This document shows positions 14,880 to 22,392 of a stretch of 23,134 nucleotides of DNA, in pieces. Under the pieces are notes generated by a model. It was not told the origin of the DNA. It made no database searches and worked only from the letters and a program-made list of their open reading frames with translations. The translations under genes were made by a program, and so were the position numbers. How positions within the stretch are numbered: position 1 is the stretch's first letter; each line of letters opens with the position of its first letter. Source of the stretch: Dehalococcoidia bacterium (lineage in GTDB: Bacteria; Chloroflexota; Dehalococcoidia; GIF9; AB-539-J10); NCBI GenBank assembly GCA_023229725.1, contig JALNYR010000006.1, positions 5,574 through 28,707 of the forward strand, written 5' to 3'.

Positions 14880-14994
14880 GGGGACACCATACTTAACTAC
14901 GCCGTCGCGTTCAGAATCAGCCCCGGGAGGACGCTCAGCGCCTCCGCGAACGCCTCCTCAGCTTTGCGCCTCCGGAGACAAGTGTGGCGTCCCC
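14880..14994. repeat. RAYT/REP-like element, copy 4
   Basis: 115 bp, GGGGACACCATACTTAACTA to ACAAGTGTGGCGTCCCC, with a more divergent middle than copies 1-3. It lies between the divergently transcribed methyltransferase and four-helix-bundle genes. Confidence 0.88.
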
Positions 14995-15058
14995 ATTCTG
15001 CCAAATGGCTATCAGCCCTACAAGGAGCCGTTGACTCGGATGACGGCGGGCCTTCAAC

Positions 15059-15817
15059 ATGCCCATTGTGAACAACCCGGCTCACGACCAGCCGCCAGAC
15101 CGAGACACGAACCCATCTGCGGAGACCACAGGGCCAGACTCCGAATCGCTCATCCCGCAGCACGGCGGCTACCGCAATCTCAAGAGCTTCCAGGTGGCGC
15201 GGCTCATCTACGACGTCACGGTGGCCTTCTGTGACGCCTGCATCGACCGGCGCAGCCGCACCCACGACCAGATGGTGCAGGCAGCCCGCAGCGGCGCGCA
15301 GAACATCGCGGAGGGCAGCCGAGCCAGCGGCACCTCCAGGAAGATGGAGCTGAAGCTCACCAACGTGGCGCGCGCCAGCCTGGAAGAGCTGCGGTTGGAC
15401 TATGAGGACTATTTGAGGCAGCGGGAGCTGGCGCAGTGGCCGCCAGACCACCCTGCGCTGATGCGCTTCAAGGCGCTCCGCTGCGCCACCTTGAAGGCTG
15501 TGCTGGCATGGCGTGATGCGGAACTGCAGCTTCGGGACAAGAACACGGACGTGCACGGACAAGACAGCACGGACCGTCACCGACCACCACGGACCGGGGG
15601 AAAGGCCACCTCTTCCCAGCCGTCCGTGCCAGTCAGTGCGGGTCGGTGTGAGTCCGTGTTCTCAGCGCAGCTCATGGCCAACGCGGCGCTGTCACTACTG
15701 AACGTGGCCTGCTACCTGCTCTCCCGTCAGGTTGAGGCCCAGGCGGCCGCCTTCGAACAGGAGGGTGGCTTCACGGAGCGGCTCTACAACCACCGCCGCG
15801 CCGGCAGAAGCCTCTGA
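15059..15817 (+). CDS. Four-helix-bundle protein (S23/IVS-type), with in-frame insert
   Basis: 252 residues. GGYRNLKSFQVARLIYDVTV and ARSGAQNIAEGSRASGTSRK are typical of the S23-like four-helix-bundle family related to rRNA intervening-sequence proteins and Avd; the helices run at about 37-64, 70-88, 95-125 and 133-158. Between about 161 and 201 the protein has a polar low-complexity stretch encoded by a 121-nt palindromic DNA insert, then a final helix (AQLMANAALSLLNVACYLLS). Function unknown; family members bind nucleic acid or assist reverse transcriptases in diversity-generating cassettes, none of which is visible here. No strong ribosome site. Expression start uncertain. Confidence 0.85.
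   Translation: MPIVNNPAHDQPPDRDTNPSAETTGPDSESLIPQHGGYRNLKSFQVARLIYDVTVAFCDACIDRRSRTHDQMVQAARSGAQNIAEGSRASGTSRKMELKLTNVARASLEELRLDYEDYLRQRELAQWPPDHPALMRFKALRCATLKAVLAWRDAELQLRDKNTDVHGQDSTDRHRPPRTGGKATSSQPSVPVSAGRCESVFSAQLMANAALSLLNVACYLLSRQVEAQAAAFEQEGGFTERLYNHRRAGRSL
15541..15661. repeat. Palindromic in-frame insert in the four-helix-bundle gene
   Basis: GAACACGGAC (15541-15550) pairs with GTCCGTGTTC (15652-15661), and inside it GCACGGAC (15553-15560) pairs with GTCCGTGC (15622-15629). Many further CACGGAC/GTCCGTG units lie between them. The reading frame stays open throughout. Confidence 0.85.
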
Positions 15818-15842
15818 CGCCCGGGGCACATCGTAGACTGCC

Positions 15843-15982
15843 CGTCCATTCGGTCCATTCGGTCAATGCGGTCCATCGCAGCGCGGACGGGCTCAGCGGT
15901 GGGCGGCAGACAGCCGCATGGCGGGCGGGCGCAGAGGTCCGCACCCTACAACGGACCCCACCCATCCTCCCCGGGAAATGTA
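15843..15982. repeat. Composite dispersed repeat with CGGTCCATN units, copy A
   Basis: About 140 bp that starts with four tandem 9-nt units (GTCCATTCG GTCCATTCG GTCAATGCG GTCCATCGC), then GACGGGCTCAGCGGTGGGC and GAGGTCCGCACCCTACAACG. It leads directly into REP-like copy 5. Copies at 17077 and 20073. Confidence 0.85.
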
Positions 15983-16096
15983 GTGACACCATACTTAATC
16001 ACGCCCTCACGTTCATAACCAGGCCTCACCGGCCCTTGAGCGGCCTTCTTCCGCCCACCGCAGCTTCGCGCCTCCCGAGATGAGCGCGGCGTCCCC
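15983..16096. repeat. RAYT/REP-like element, copy 5
   Basis: 114 bp, GTGACACCATACTTAATCAC to GATGAGCGCGGCGTCCCC, a divergent copy. With copy A of the composite repeat it fills most of the 15818-16263 gap; the rest (16097-16250) shows no gene. Confidence 0.8.
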
Positions 16097-16263
16097 GGAC
16101 TGCCGCTAGTGGCGCCGGCATCAACCGTGGCGCAAGGTCAGCTATGACTGGACCAGTTCCCGGGGGTCAGAGCAGTACGAACAGGCTCAACCGCACATGG
16201 CATTGACATGCCCATCGAAAACCCACAAAGTCGTCAGTAACGAAGGACGATGCGGAGGTCGGT

Positions 16264-16710
16264 ATGAAGCGTCTGGGAAAGTGGTGTGTCCTGCTCGGTC
16301 TCGTTGTCATGCTCGTGATAGTGGCTGGTGGTTGCGCTGGACTTGAAGTTCCAGCGTGGCTGCAAGGGCCCCAGGGACCGGTTGGGCCGCAGGGACCGGC
16401 GGGGCCGCAAGGGCCGGAGGGGTCCAACATGATTGTGGCCATGGGCTCGGTCTATTCCCTGTCGGAGGAGTTGTTTAACCCGTATAACGTTACCTCCGTC
16501 ACATGGAACCCCGGTTGGGAACAGTGGTGGATCGAACTGACCAATACTGACTACTTCGTGACGGACTACGTGACAATCGTCACGGCCATTGGAAACGCTT
16601 ACGCCGGGCACTCGAGTCAAGGCGACTTGCTGGCGGTAACACTCTACGACTCGAACGGAGTCAAGACGAAAGGCGCAGGCTTCTCCTTCGTTGTTCTTGA
16701 TACACGCTAG
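16264..16710 (+). CDS. Collagen-like lipoprotein
   Basis: 148 residues from ATG 16264 with GGAGG 5 nt upstream. Lipoprotein signal peptide: positive n-region MKRLGK, hydrophobic core WCVLLGLVVMLVIV, lipobox VAGGC with lipidated Cys24. Six Gly-X-Y triplets follow at 35-52 (GPQGPVGPQGPAGPQGPEG), a very short collagen-like stalk, then a ~95-residue beta-rich domain with SVTWNPGWEQWWIELTN and YVTIVTAIGNAYAG. The arrangement suggests a surface protein that trimerises through the stalk and displays a small globular domain. Neighbours are repeats, so it is probably transcribed alone. Confidence 0.87.
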   Translation: MKRLGKWCVLLGLVVMLVIVAGGCAGLEVPAWLQGPQGPVGPQGPAGPQGPEGSNMIVAMGSVYSLSEELFNPYNVTSVTWNPGWEQWWIELTNTDYFVTDYVTIVTAIGNAYAGHSSQGDLLAVTLYDSNGVKTKGAGFSFVVLDTR

Positions 16711-16730
16711 CTGCCTGTGCTGGGAATTTC

Positions 16731-16843
16731 GGGGACACCACACCTGATTCGCTCTCAAGTTCGAAACCCCGTCTGACCAGGCCCCGAGCAGCCTTCTCGG
16801 CTCGCCGCAGCTCTGCGCCTCCCGGGATCAGTGCGCTGTCCCC
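16731..16843. repeat. RAYT/REP-like element, copy 6
   Basis: 113 bp, GGGGACACCACACCTGATTC to GGGATCAGTGCGCTGTCCCC, starting 20 nt after the collagen-like gene's stop. Flank GAATTTC matches the GAATTCC flank of copies 2 and 3. Confidence 0.82.
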
Positions 16844-16883
16844 GGACTGCCGCGCTCCGATGCGGTTGTGGTATCTTCAATCC

Positions 16884-17063
16884 ATGGCTGCAGAAGAGGA
16901 GAAGGAAGCCCGCCGCAACCGGCGCGACTTCCGCCTGGCGGCTATACCGGCAGCCGTCTTCCTGCTCTTGTACCTCGTCATCCCCGCGCCGTGGAACGAC
17001 TACTCCCTCGTCCTGGGCATCGCATTCGCCATTATGACGGTCGGGGTCCTCGTCACGCGCTGA
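16884..17063 (+). CDS. Small two-helix membrane protein
   Basis: 59 residues from ATG 16884 (MAAEEEKEARRNRRDF...), or 67 from an upstream ATG at 16860. A charged N-terminus precedes two membrane helices: LAAIPAAVFLLLYLVI (about 20-36) and YSLVLGIAFAIMTVGVLV (about 41-58). The 16884 start is preferred because it begins at the charged segment, but neither has a clear ribosome site. Function unknown. It stands alone between repeats, and its frame shows membrane-protein character on one strand only, which supports its being real. Confidence 0.65.
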   Translation: MAAEEEKEARRNRRDFRLAAIPAAVFLLLYLVIPAPWNDYSLVLGIAFAIMTVGVLVTR

Positions 17064-17076
17064 AAGCCCGACCTCG

Positions 17077-17212
17077 TGCATTCGGTCCATCCGGTTCATC
17101 CGGTCCATCGCAGCGCAGACGGGCTCAGCGGTGGGCGTGCAACAGCCAAATGGCGGGCGGACACAGAGGTCCGCACCCTACAACGGACCCCACCCGTCCT
17201 CCCCGGAAATAC
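17077..17212. repeat. Composite dispersed repeat with CGGTCCATN units, copy B
   Basis: Same organisation as copy A: CATTCGGTCCATCCGGTTCATCC-type units, CAGACGGGCTCAGCGGTGGG, then AGAGGTCCGCACCCTACAAC and CCCCGGAAATACG. It is again joined directly to a REP-like end. Confidence 0.85.
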
Positions 17213-17263
17213 GGTGACACCAAAGCCCCGCCTCTCGCATCCTACCCGGCCTGTGGTGTCCCC
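17213..17263. repeat. RAYT/REP-like element, internally deleted copy 7
   Basis: 51 bp: GGTGACACCAAAGC at the left and GGTGTCCCC at the right with most of the middle missing. The remainder of the gap to the lipoprotein at 17394 holds no gene. Confidence 0.6.
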
Positions 17264-17393
17264 GCATTCTCATGCGCAGGCTATTGAAATTCCCTCCCCG
17301 GCGGTGCACCATCTTCCACTAGTCCCTCGCAACGCGGTCCCCACGCGGGCTCCTCAGGGGATGGCACCCATCGACAGGCGAGGGGCAGTCAGC

Positions 17394-19637
17394 ATGCTCC
17401 GTGGAACAACGGCCCGACCCGTTCTCGCAGTGCTTTGCTGCACGCTTCTCTTCGCGTCCCTGCCCGGCTGCGACTCGGTCGACGAGTTCATCGAGGAGGC
17501 AGAAGACGTCGCCCAGGACGTGGGCGATGTCGTGAAGGACGTCGTCGACGAGGCGAAGGACCTCATCCCTTCTGACACGCCCGGCGGCGCCTCCACAGAA
17601 CGGCCTGCCACGCCGACCGGCGACATCTCGACGGGGCCAACGGTTCAGCTCGCCTCTCAGGTGGTCGAGCCCTCCGGCGGCACGATAGTCGTAAGCAAGC
17701 CCGGCGACCCTCTCGACGGGCTGACCATCGAGGTCCCGTCCGGCGCCTACGACAGCGCCCGCCAGTTCAACATCTCATCCACGCCGGTCACAGGCCACAC
17801 CTTTGGCGAGAACTTCAACCCGCTCACGCCGCTCATCAAAGTGGAGAACGGCGGCGGCTACTCCACGCAGCCTATGACCGTGACGATTCCCTGCCACGTG
17901 ACTGCCGGCACCTTCGCCATGGCGTTCTTCTACGACACCGACACGGGCACGCTCGAGGGCATGCCGCTGGCTGCGGTCGACGCCGGCTCCATCACCGTCG
18001 AGACGCGGCACTTCTCCTGGTTCACCATCAGCGGCATCCAGAACGAGGTGCTCGACAGCCTGCTCAAGAAAGGCATCGATTCCGGCTTCCGCCCCGGGGC
18101 CGACGACTGGCAGTTCCCCAACTACGGCTCGTACATCGCCCCGGATGGCCACTGCGTTGGACAGAGCCTGACTGCGCTCTACTACTACTGCGAACGCCCT
18201 GACGGTCCAGATTCCTTCCTCTGGGGTCTCTACGACAACAATGGCAACGAGCCGGCCACGCCGGCGTTCGACGCAGACGATTCGTACGGGTTCCGCCTCG
18301 CCTCGACCGTGAACCAGGACATCGACTGGTCCAGCTTCCAGAACCAGTTCCTGTACCAGCTCAGGGGCGCCAGCGACGCACACACGTTCAAGGCGTTCGC
18401 GTACGCCATGAAGCTCACGGGAGAACCACAGGAAGTCGGCATCTACTGCGGCGCCGACGGCAGCGGCCACGACATGATCGTGTATCGGGTCGACACAAAG
18501 GGCCTCTCCATCGCCGACCCGAACTTCCCCGGCAACACGGAACGGCGCATCGAGTACGCCAACGGCAAGTTCAGCCCCTACAACTCGGGCACAAACGCCG
18601 CGGAGATTGCGGCCGGCAACGGAAGAACCTTTGAGACCATCCAGTACTGCGCCAAGACAGCAACCGTCGACTGGAACAAGATTGCCCAGCGCTGGAGCGA
18701 ATTCAAGGATGGCACCATCGGAGACGACCGGTTCCCTGACTACAGCGTCCAGGTGCAACCTTCGCCCGGAGTCGTCCAGGACCTCGAAGACGGCTACGTG
18801 AGCCCGACCCGGGACATGCCGCTCTTCCTGGTGAGGCAGTTCCCCGCCAACTGGCGCCTCTACCTCAACGGCGTCGAAACACCGCTCGCCCCGGACGGTA
18901 CGATTCGCCTGGCGGACGGCAACAACCGGCTGGGAGTCCTCGTGATTGGAGACGTCGCCAACAACCCGCAGCAGCCGAACTGGCAGTACATCGACTTCAA
19001 GTACTTCAACGTGGTCTATGGCGAGGAAGAGCCGGCGCCATCCGACATCCCCTTCGTCACCCTGTTCGTCGAGGGGCAGCCGGGTCAGGCGTACGACACC
19101 TTCCGCGAGGCGCACAACTACAGCGGCCCGGGCTGGTTTGGGGTGAAGATTGACAACTACGTCCCCATCACGTGGAAGGGCCTCAACTTCTCCGGCAGTC
19201 TCACGCTCGAGCCCTCTGAGGGCGCGACCGGTACGGGGAGCGTGGTCGTCAGCGGGCACCTCTCAAGGGTTCCGGACCCGGTTCATCCCGTGCTGCTGAC
19301 GGTGAACTACACCCGGACCTACGACAGCGTCCAGTACGACGTGCATGAGACGGGCTACGTGTTTTACGTGATTACCGATATCCCGCTCGACTGCAACGAG
19401 ATAGCCCTGAACAGCGGCTCGGAGATACGGTCGGTCTACAAGGAAAGCAGCGGCGCCGCCATGCAGAAGTACCTCACCAGCCTGGAGTACCGGCTGGACG
19501 CGACCTGGCTTGGAGAGGGGACGTACATCCTGCCCGACCAGGACTGGACGTACACGGACACCACCTGCTCCAGCGCGGGAGCGCCAGGCGAGCGCCAGAC
19601 TGAGTTCACCATCATCTTCTCGTCGTCCCGGCCCTGA
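17394..19637 (+). CDS. Surface lipoprotein with ZU5-like domain and papain/C39-like peptidase
   Basis: 747 residues from ATG 17394 (GAGGGG upstream); longer readings enter the repeat. Lipobox SLPGC, Cys26. An acidic helical tether (28-60, EEAEDVAQDVGDVVKDVVDE) precedes a ZU5-like beta domain (about 90-215, PSGGTIVVSKPGDPLDGLTIEVPSGA and a WFTI end). A papain-fold-like region follows with Cys254 in DGHCVGQSLTALYYYC, His359 in GSGHDMIVYRV and Asp375 in LSIADPNFPGN, in the order and spacing of C39/papain-type thiol peptidases. The C-terminal ~300 residues are beta-rich modules with several Cys. Likely anchored outside the membrane; substrate unknown. Catalytic assignment is by motif order, not family match. 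No operon partner. Confidence 0.85.
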   Translation: MLRGTTARPVLAVLCCTLLFASLPGCDSVDEFIEEAEDVAQDVGDVVKDVVDEAKDLIPSDTPGGASTERPATPTGDISTGPTVQLASQVVEPSGGTIVVSKPGDPLDGLTIEVPSGAYDSARQFNISSTPVTGHTFGENFNPLTPLIKVENGGGYSTQPMTVTIPCHVTAGTFAMAFFYDTDTGTLEGMPLAAVDAGSITVETRHFSWFTISGIQNEVLDSLLKKGIDSGFRPGADDWQFPNYGSYIAPDGHCVGQSLTALYYYCERPDGPDSFLWGLYDNNGNEPATPAFDADDSYGFRLASTVNQDIDWSSFQNQFLYQLRGASDAHTFKAFAYAMKLTGEPQEVGIYCGADGSGHDMIVYRVDTKGLSIADPNFPGNTERRIEYANGKFSPYNSGTNAAEIAAGNGRTFETIQYCAKTATVDWNKIAQRWSEFKDGTIGDDRFPDYSVQVQPSPGVVQDLEDGYVSPTRDMPLFLVRQFPANWRLYLNGVETPLAPDGTIRLADGNNRLGVLVIGDVANNPQQPNWQYIDFKYFNVVYGEEEPAPSDIPFVTLFVEGQPGQAYDTFREAHNYSGPGWFGVKIDNYVPITWKGLNFSGSLTLEPSEGATGTGSVVVSGHLSRVPDPVHPVLLTVNYTRTYDSVQYDVHETGYVFYVITDIPLDCNEIALNSGSEIRSVYKESSGAAMQKYLTSLEYRLDATWLGEGTYILPDQDWTYTDTTCSSAGAPGERQTEFTIIFSSSRP

Positions 19638-19642
19638 AGCTG

Positions 19643-19672
19643 CGGTGACACCACACTCATTTCGGTCGTGAT
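19643..19672. repeat. REP-like element end, single
   Basis: CGGTGACACCACACTCATTTCG, just after the lipoprotein stop. Only the left terminus of the ~114-bp element is recognisable. Confidence 0.6.
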
Positions 19673-19721
19673 TCCCGCCCCGCGCCATTCACAGCCCCAG
19701 CCGCCGGGCGGCCATATTCTC

Positions 19722-19830
19722 GTAGGGGCGAGGCATGCCTCGCCCGCAGCGTTGCGCCCGCACGCCGTCGGTCCAATCCCCACACGCAGATGCACCCTCC
19801 GGCGTAGGGGCACGCGGCTGCGTGCCCGCC
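19722..19830. repeat. Composite palindrome-spacer-palindrome element, intact copy
   Basis: Palindrome one GTAGGGGCGAGG-CAT-GCCTCGCCC (19722-19747), a ~55-nt spacer containing CACGCCGTCGGTCCAATCCC, then palindrome two TAGGGGCACGCGG-CTGCGTGCCCGCC (19804-19830). This uninterrupted copy shows what the IS110 element at 3594 cut into. Confidence 0.85.
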
Positions 19831-19920
19831 ATCCGGTTGTTGCACGCCCACCATCGTTCACCACGACCTCGCGTGCCTCCTGCGCTACGGGCGGGGCAAC
19901 GATGTCATGCGGGGAGATGT

Positions 19921-19950
19921 GGTGACACCATACTCATTTCGTTCGCAGTA
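19921..19950. repeat. REP-like element end, single
   Basis: GGTGACACCATACTCATTTC, left terminus only. Similar single ends occur at 19643 and 22612, each next to a TAGGGGC palindrome cluster. Confidence 0.6.
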
Positions 19951-19975
19951 GCGGCCGCCGCTGTCCCTTCTCCCG

Positions 19976-20003
19976 AGGGCGGACGCGGAGGTCCGCCCCT
20001 ACA
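19976..20003. repeat. TAGGGGC-class palindromic repeat, inverted
   Basis: GGGCGGACGCGGAGGTCCGCCCCTAC; inner stem GCGGAC/GTCCGC. The 19638-20302 gap consists of such repeats and no gene is supported in it. Confidence 0.7.
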
Positions 20004-20029
20004 TCCGGACCAGCCCCCAGCTCCCTCCA

Positions 20030-20056
20030 CCGGGCGGGCGTGGGAGCCCGCCGTCA
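20030..20056. repeat. TAGGGGC-class palindromic repeat, eroded
   Basis: GGGCGGGCGTGGGAGCCCGCC without the terminal CCCTAC, next to copy C of the composite repeat. Confidence 0.55.
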
Positions 20057-20072
20057 CACGGGATGCTGGACC

Positions 20073-20180
20073 CCGTCCATTCGGTCCATCCGGTCGATGC
20101 GGTCCATCGCAGCGGGTTGACTTCGGAGACGGTGGGCCTGCAGCAGCCGGATGGCGGGCGGACGCAGCAGTCCGCACCCT
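20073..20180. repeat. Composite dispersed repeat with CGGTCCATN units, copy C
   Basis: CCGTCCATTCGGTCCATCCG, GTCGATGCG and GTCCATCGC units, then a divergent middle (GGTTGACTTCGGAGACGGTG) and ATGGCGGGCGGACGCAGCAG. It is more diverged than A and B and is not followed by a full REP-like element. Confidence 0.75.
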
Positions 20181-20302
20181 GCCGGAAGGCCGCCGGCACC
20201 CCACTGGACAGGCGCGCGAGCCATTGCGTTCGCGACCGGGCTGTGACACCATTCCTCCCCAGATTGCGCTGCAGCGCTGCGCGACAGAAGAAGGAGATAC
20301 CA

Positions 20303-21529
20303 GTGAGTTCGAGGATGAAGAGGCTCGCCATTCGCGCTCTGTGCCTGGTTGCCGTGTTGCCGGTACTCCTGCTGCTGCCCGCCGGAGTGGTCAGCGCAGA
20401 CGATGAGCTGTTCGAGTACTTCGAGGCGAGTCCCGGAGGGTCAACGAACATCGGAGGCGGCCAGCAGGTTGTGCAGACCTTCACCGCCGCATCGGACCAC
20501 GCGGTGAGCGGCGTTGAGCTCTACCTCAACCACCCCTACTTGTTGTCCCCGCAGGTAACGGTGTCCATCCTCGCGGCCGCCCCGGGCGACCCCGGTACCT
20601 GGCTCGTGCTGACCAGCACTGCCGTCGTCATGCCGGTGATGTTCGGCCCCGATTGGTTCCTGGTGGAGGGTTTCGACTGCGACCTGGAAGGCGGACAGCG
20701 GTACGCCATTCTTGCCACCACCCCGGGCGACGTCTACTGGGCCAGCACGAACACCGGAGGAACGTGGAGTTCAGCCGGCTCTCCCGGTGAGAGCTGGGTG
20801 TACGGGGGAATCTGGGGACAGAATCCAGACGCCACGTTCCACTTCAGGGTGTACGGCCCGGGGCTGCCTCCGGCCGCCGGCTTCTCAGCAGAACCGCGTT
20901 CCGGTTCATCGCCACTGACGGTGGACTTCCTCGACGAGTCCGAAGGCACCCTGACCTCGTGGCTCTGGAAGTTCGGTGATGGGTCTACCAGCACCGCGCA
21001 GAACCCCACCCACGTGTACCGCACCGCCGGCAGGTACGACGTGAGCCTCAAGGTCTCCGGTCCTCTCGGCTCGGACACGCTCGCCATCCCGAACTACATC
21101 AACGTGAGCGGAGATGACAGGGCGCCGGAGCCGGCCAACATGGTCGTCTCCTACCTCCTCATCGACCCGCTCCAGGTCCTTCCCGGCCAGGAGGTCCTCG
21201 TCTCCGGCAACGTCTGCAACCAGGGCGAGGAGCGCGGCTCCAAGACCGTCTCCCTCATGGTCAACGGCGTCGCCGAGCAGTCGCAGTCCGTCGGCGTCTC
21301 CGGTGGCTCCTGCCAGCAGGTCTCCTTCCGACTCTCCAGGGCCGTCCCCGGCACCTACCAGGTCGCCATCGACGGCATGACCGGCCAGTTCTCGGTGCTC
21401 GCTCCCAGGACCGTCACCAACAACGTCCCCTCCCGGCAGAGCACCGGACTCGGCACCGCGGGCATCATCGCCATCATCGCTGTCCTCATCGCGCTCATCG
21501 CGGCCCTCATCTTCCTCTTCCGCAGATAG
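20303..21529 (+). CDS. PKD-domain surface protein with C-terminal membrane anchor
   Basis: 408 residues from GTG 20303, chosen for AAGGAG 6 nt upstream; the same frame open further upstream is composite repeat. Signal peptide RALCLVAVLPVLLLLPAG with likely cleavage after VVSA (about residue 32). An N-terminal jelly-roll-like module (about 34-185) precedes a PKD domain (about 190-268) with the signatures WLWKFGDGSTSTAQNPTHVY and YDVSLKV. A CARDB-like Ig-fold module (about 275-367) precedes a C-terminal helix (384-405, GTAGIIAIIAVLIALIAALI) ending in FRR. Expected to be secreted and held by its C-terminal helix. No enzyme motif; an adhesion or structural role is inferred. A strong terminator follows. 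Confidence 0.88.
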   Translation: MSSRMKRLAIRALCLVAVLPVLLLLPAGVVSADDELFEYFEASPGGSTNIGGGQQVVQTFTAASDHAVSGVELYLNHPYLLSPQVTVSILAAAPGDPGTWLVLTSTAVVMPVMFGPDWFLVEGFDCDLEGGQRYAILATTPGDVYWASTNTGGTWSSAGSPGESWVYGGIWGQNPDATFHFRVYGPGLPPAAGFSAEPRSGSSPLTVDFLDESEGTLTSWLWKFGDGSTSTAQNPTHVYRTAGRYDVSLKVSGPLGSDTLAIPNYINVSGDDRAPEPANMVVSYLLIDPLQVLPGQEVLVSGNVCNQGEERGSKTVSLMVNGVAEQSQSVGVSGGSCQQVSFRLSRAVPGTYQVAIDGMTGQFSVLAPRTVTNNVPSRQSTGLGTAGIIAIIAVLIALIAALIFLFRR

Positions 21530-21548
21530 CTCTCTCCCGCACTGTAAC

Positions 21549-21586
21549 GAAGGGGGCGGCTCGTGCGAGCCGCCCCCTTCTGATTT
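21549..21586 (+). terminator. Terminator hairpin after the PKD-domain gene
   Basis: Perfect 15-bp inverted repeat GAAGGGGGCGGCTCG (21549-21563) with CGAGCCGCCCCCTTC (21566-21580), followed by TGATTT. The T-run is short, but the stem is very strong and sits 20 nt after the stop codon. It may also serve the convergent minus-strand gene. Confidence 0.75.
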
Positions 21587-21587
21587 C

Positions 21588-21609
21588 GGGGACACCATAC
21601 TTAATTACG
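21588..21609. repeat. REP-like element end, single
   Basis: GGGGACACCATACTTAATTA with a preceding ATTTC flank; only the left terminus is present, between the terminator and the convergent B3/B4-domain gene. Confidence 0.65.
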
Positions 21610-21627
21610 TTCAGACCGTGCGCCGGA

Positions 21628-22320
21628 CTACACCTCGAGTTCCTCGATGCCGCGCGCCGAGAGTATCCTGGCCGGCTCCACGCGCGCTGAGGGGCAGAAG
21701 AGCAGGATATTCTCCTTGATGTCGCGGAGGTGGCCGCCGACCTGTCCCTTCGTGATGCCGTCAGGCGCGTAGACAACGTACAGGGCATCCCGGGTCTGAG
21801 CGGATATCCTGCTGCGGTAGTCCGGGCCGTAGACGATGGCGGACAGTATGCCCTCCCGGTCGACCACCATCATGCCGCCTGCCTTCGCCACCTGCGGCTC
21901 CTGGTTCAACTTCACATAGCTCTCCGTGCCCGCAGAGGCGTCCAGCGTCACCGGAGGCACCACCGTCGCGAGGTCGTGCCCCGCCGTGAGCAGCAGGTTC
22001 TTCATCTCAGCCATGAACATGACGTCCACCAGACCGGACACCGTCGGCAGCGGCTTCTGCTTCACGACCAGCGTCTTCATCTGCAGTACGATGTGGTACG
22101 TCTTCTCGAAGCGCTTGTAGTAGGCCGTGTACGCCTTGATTGCGCCTACCGACTTGATGTCCTCCGGCTCTGCAAAGCGCGAGCGCAGCTCCGCCTCCAG
22201 TGCGCGCTTGCGCTTCTCAAGCTCGGGGTGGGACGTCAGGTTCGTCACGTCCCTCACCACGAGCATCCCGACCATCGCATCGGGATAGGCATGCTTCCAG
22301 CGTTCAGAGACCTCGAACAT
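21628..22320 (-). CDS. B3/B4 (tRNA-editing-like) domain protein
   Basis: 230 residues from ATG 22320 (MFEVSERWKHAYPDAMVGML), with AGGAG about 8 nt upstream; the longer reading of this frame is repeat-derived. The whole protein matches the stand-alone B3/B4 domain related to the editing module of phenylalanyl-tRNA synthetase beta: Y.AYYKRFEKTYHIVLQMKT, VDVMFMAEMKNLLLTAGHDL (the characteristic N-L-L-x-x-A-G-H-D segment) and VVDREGILSAIVYGPDYRSR. Stand-alone members may hydrolyse mischarged aminoacyl-tRNA or bind amino acids, but the substrate here is unknown. Convergent with the PKD-domain gene and preceded by a repeat cluster. Confidence 0.87.
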   Translation of the reverse strand: MFEVSERWKHAYPDAMVGMLVVRDVTNLTSHPELEKRKRALEAELRSRFAEPEDIKSVGAIKAYTAYYKRFEKTYHIVLQMKTLVVKQKPLPTVSGLVDVMFMAEMKNLLLTAGHDLATVVPPVTLDASAGTESYVKLNQEPQVAKAGGMMVVDREGILSAIVYGPDYRSRISAQTRDALYVVYAPDGITKGQVGGHLRDIKENILLFCPSARVEPARILSARGIEELEV

Positions 22321-22392
22321 CACAGGCACTCCTTTCGGTCGGGCTGTCTGAGACCGGCCCCTGCATTCATAGCCGCCGGGCGGCGGCATTCT

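Noticed and set aside
15059..15817. Four-helix-bundle gene as the Avd of a diversity-generating retroelement
   Set aside because: No reverse transcriptase, template repeat or variable repeat is visible nearby.
17076..17393. N-terminal extension of the lipoprotein upstream of 17394
   Set aside because: The frame there is the composite repeat and a REP-like remnant, and it would bury the signal peptide.
17775..19259. Minus-strand frame (494 codons) inside the lipoprotein gene
   Set aside because: Antisense with Val/Arg/Asp-biased composition; the plus-strand frame has signal peptide, domains and motif order.
20063..20302. N-terminal extension of the PKD-domain protein
   Set aside because: Repeat-derived residues ahead of a clear AAGGAG plus GTG start and signal peptide.
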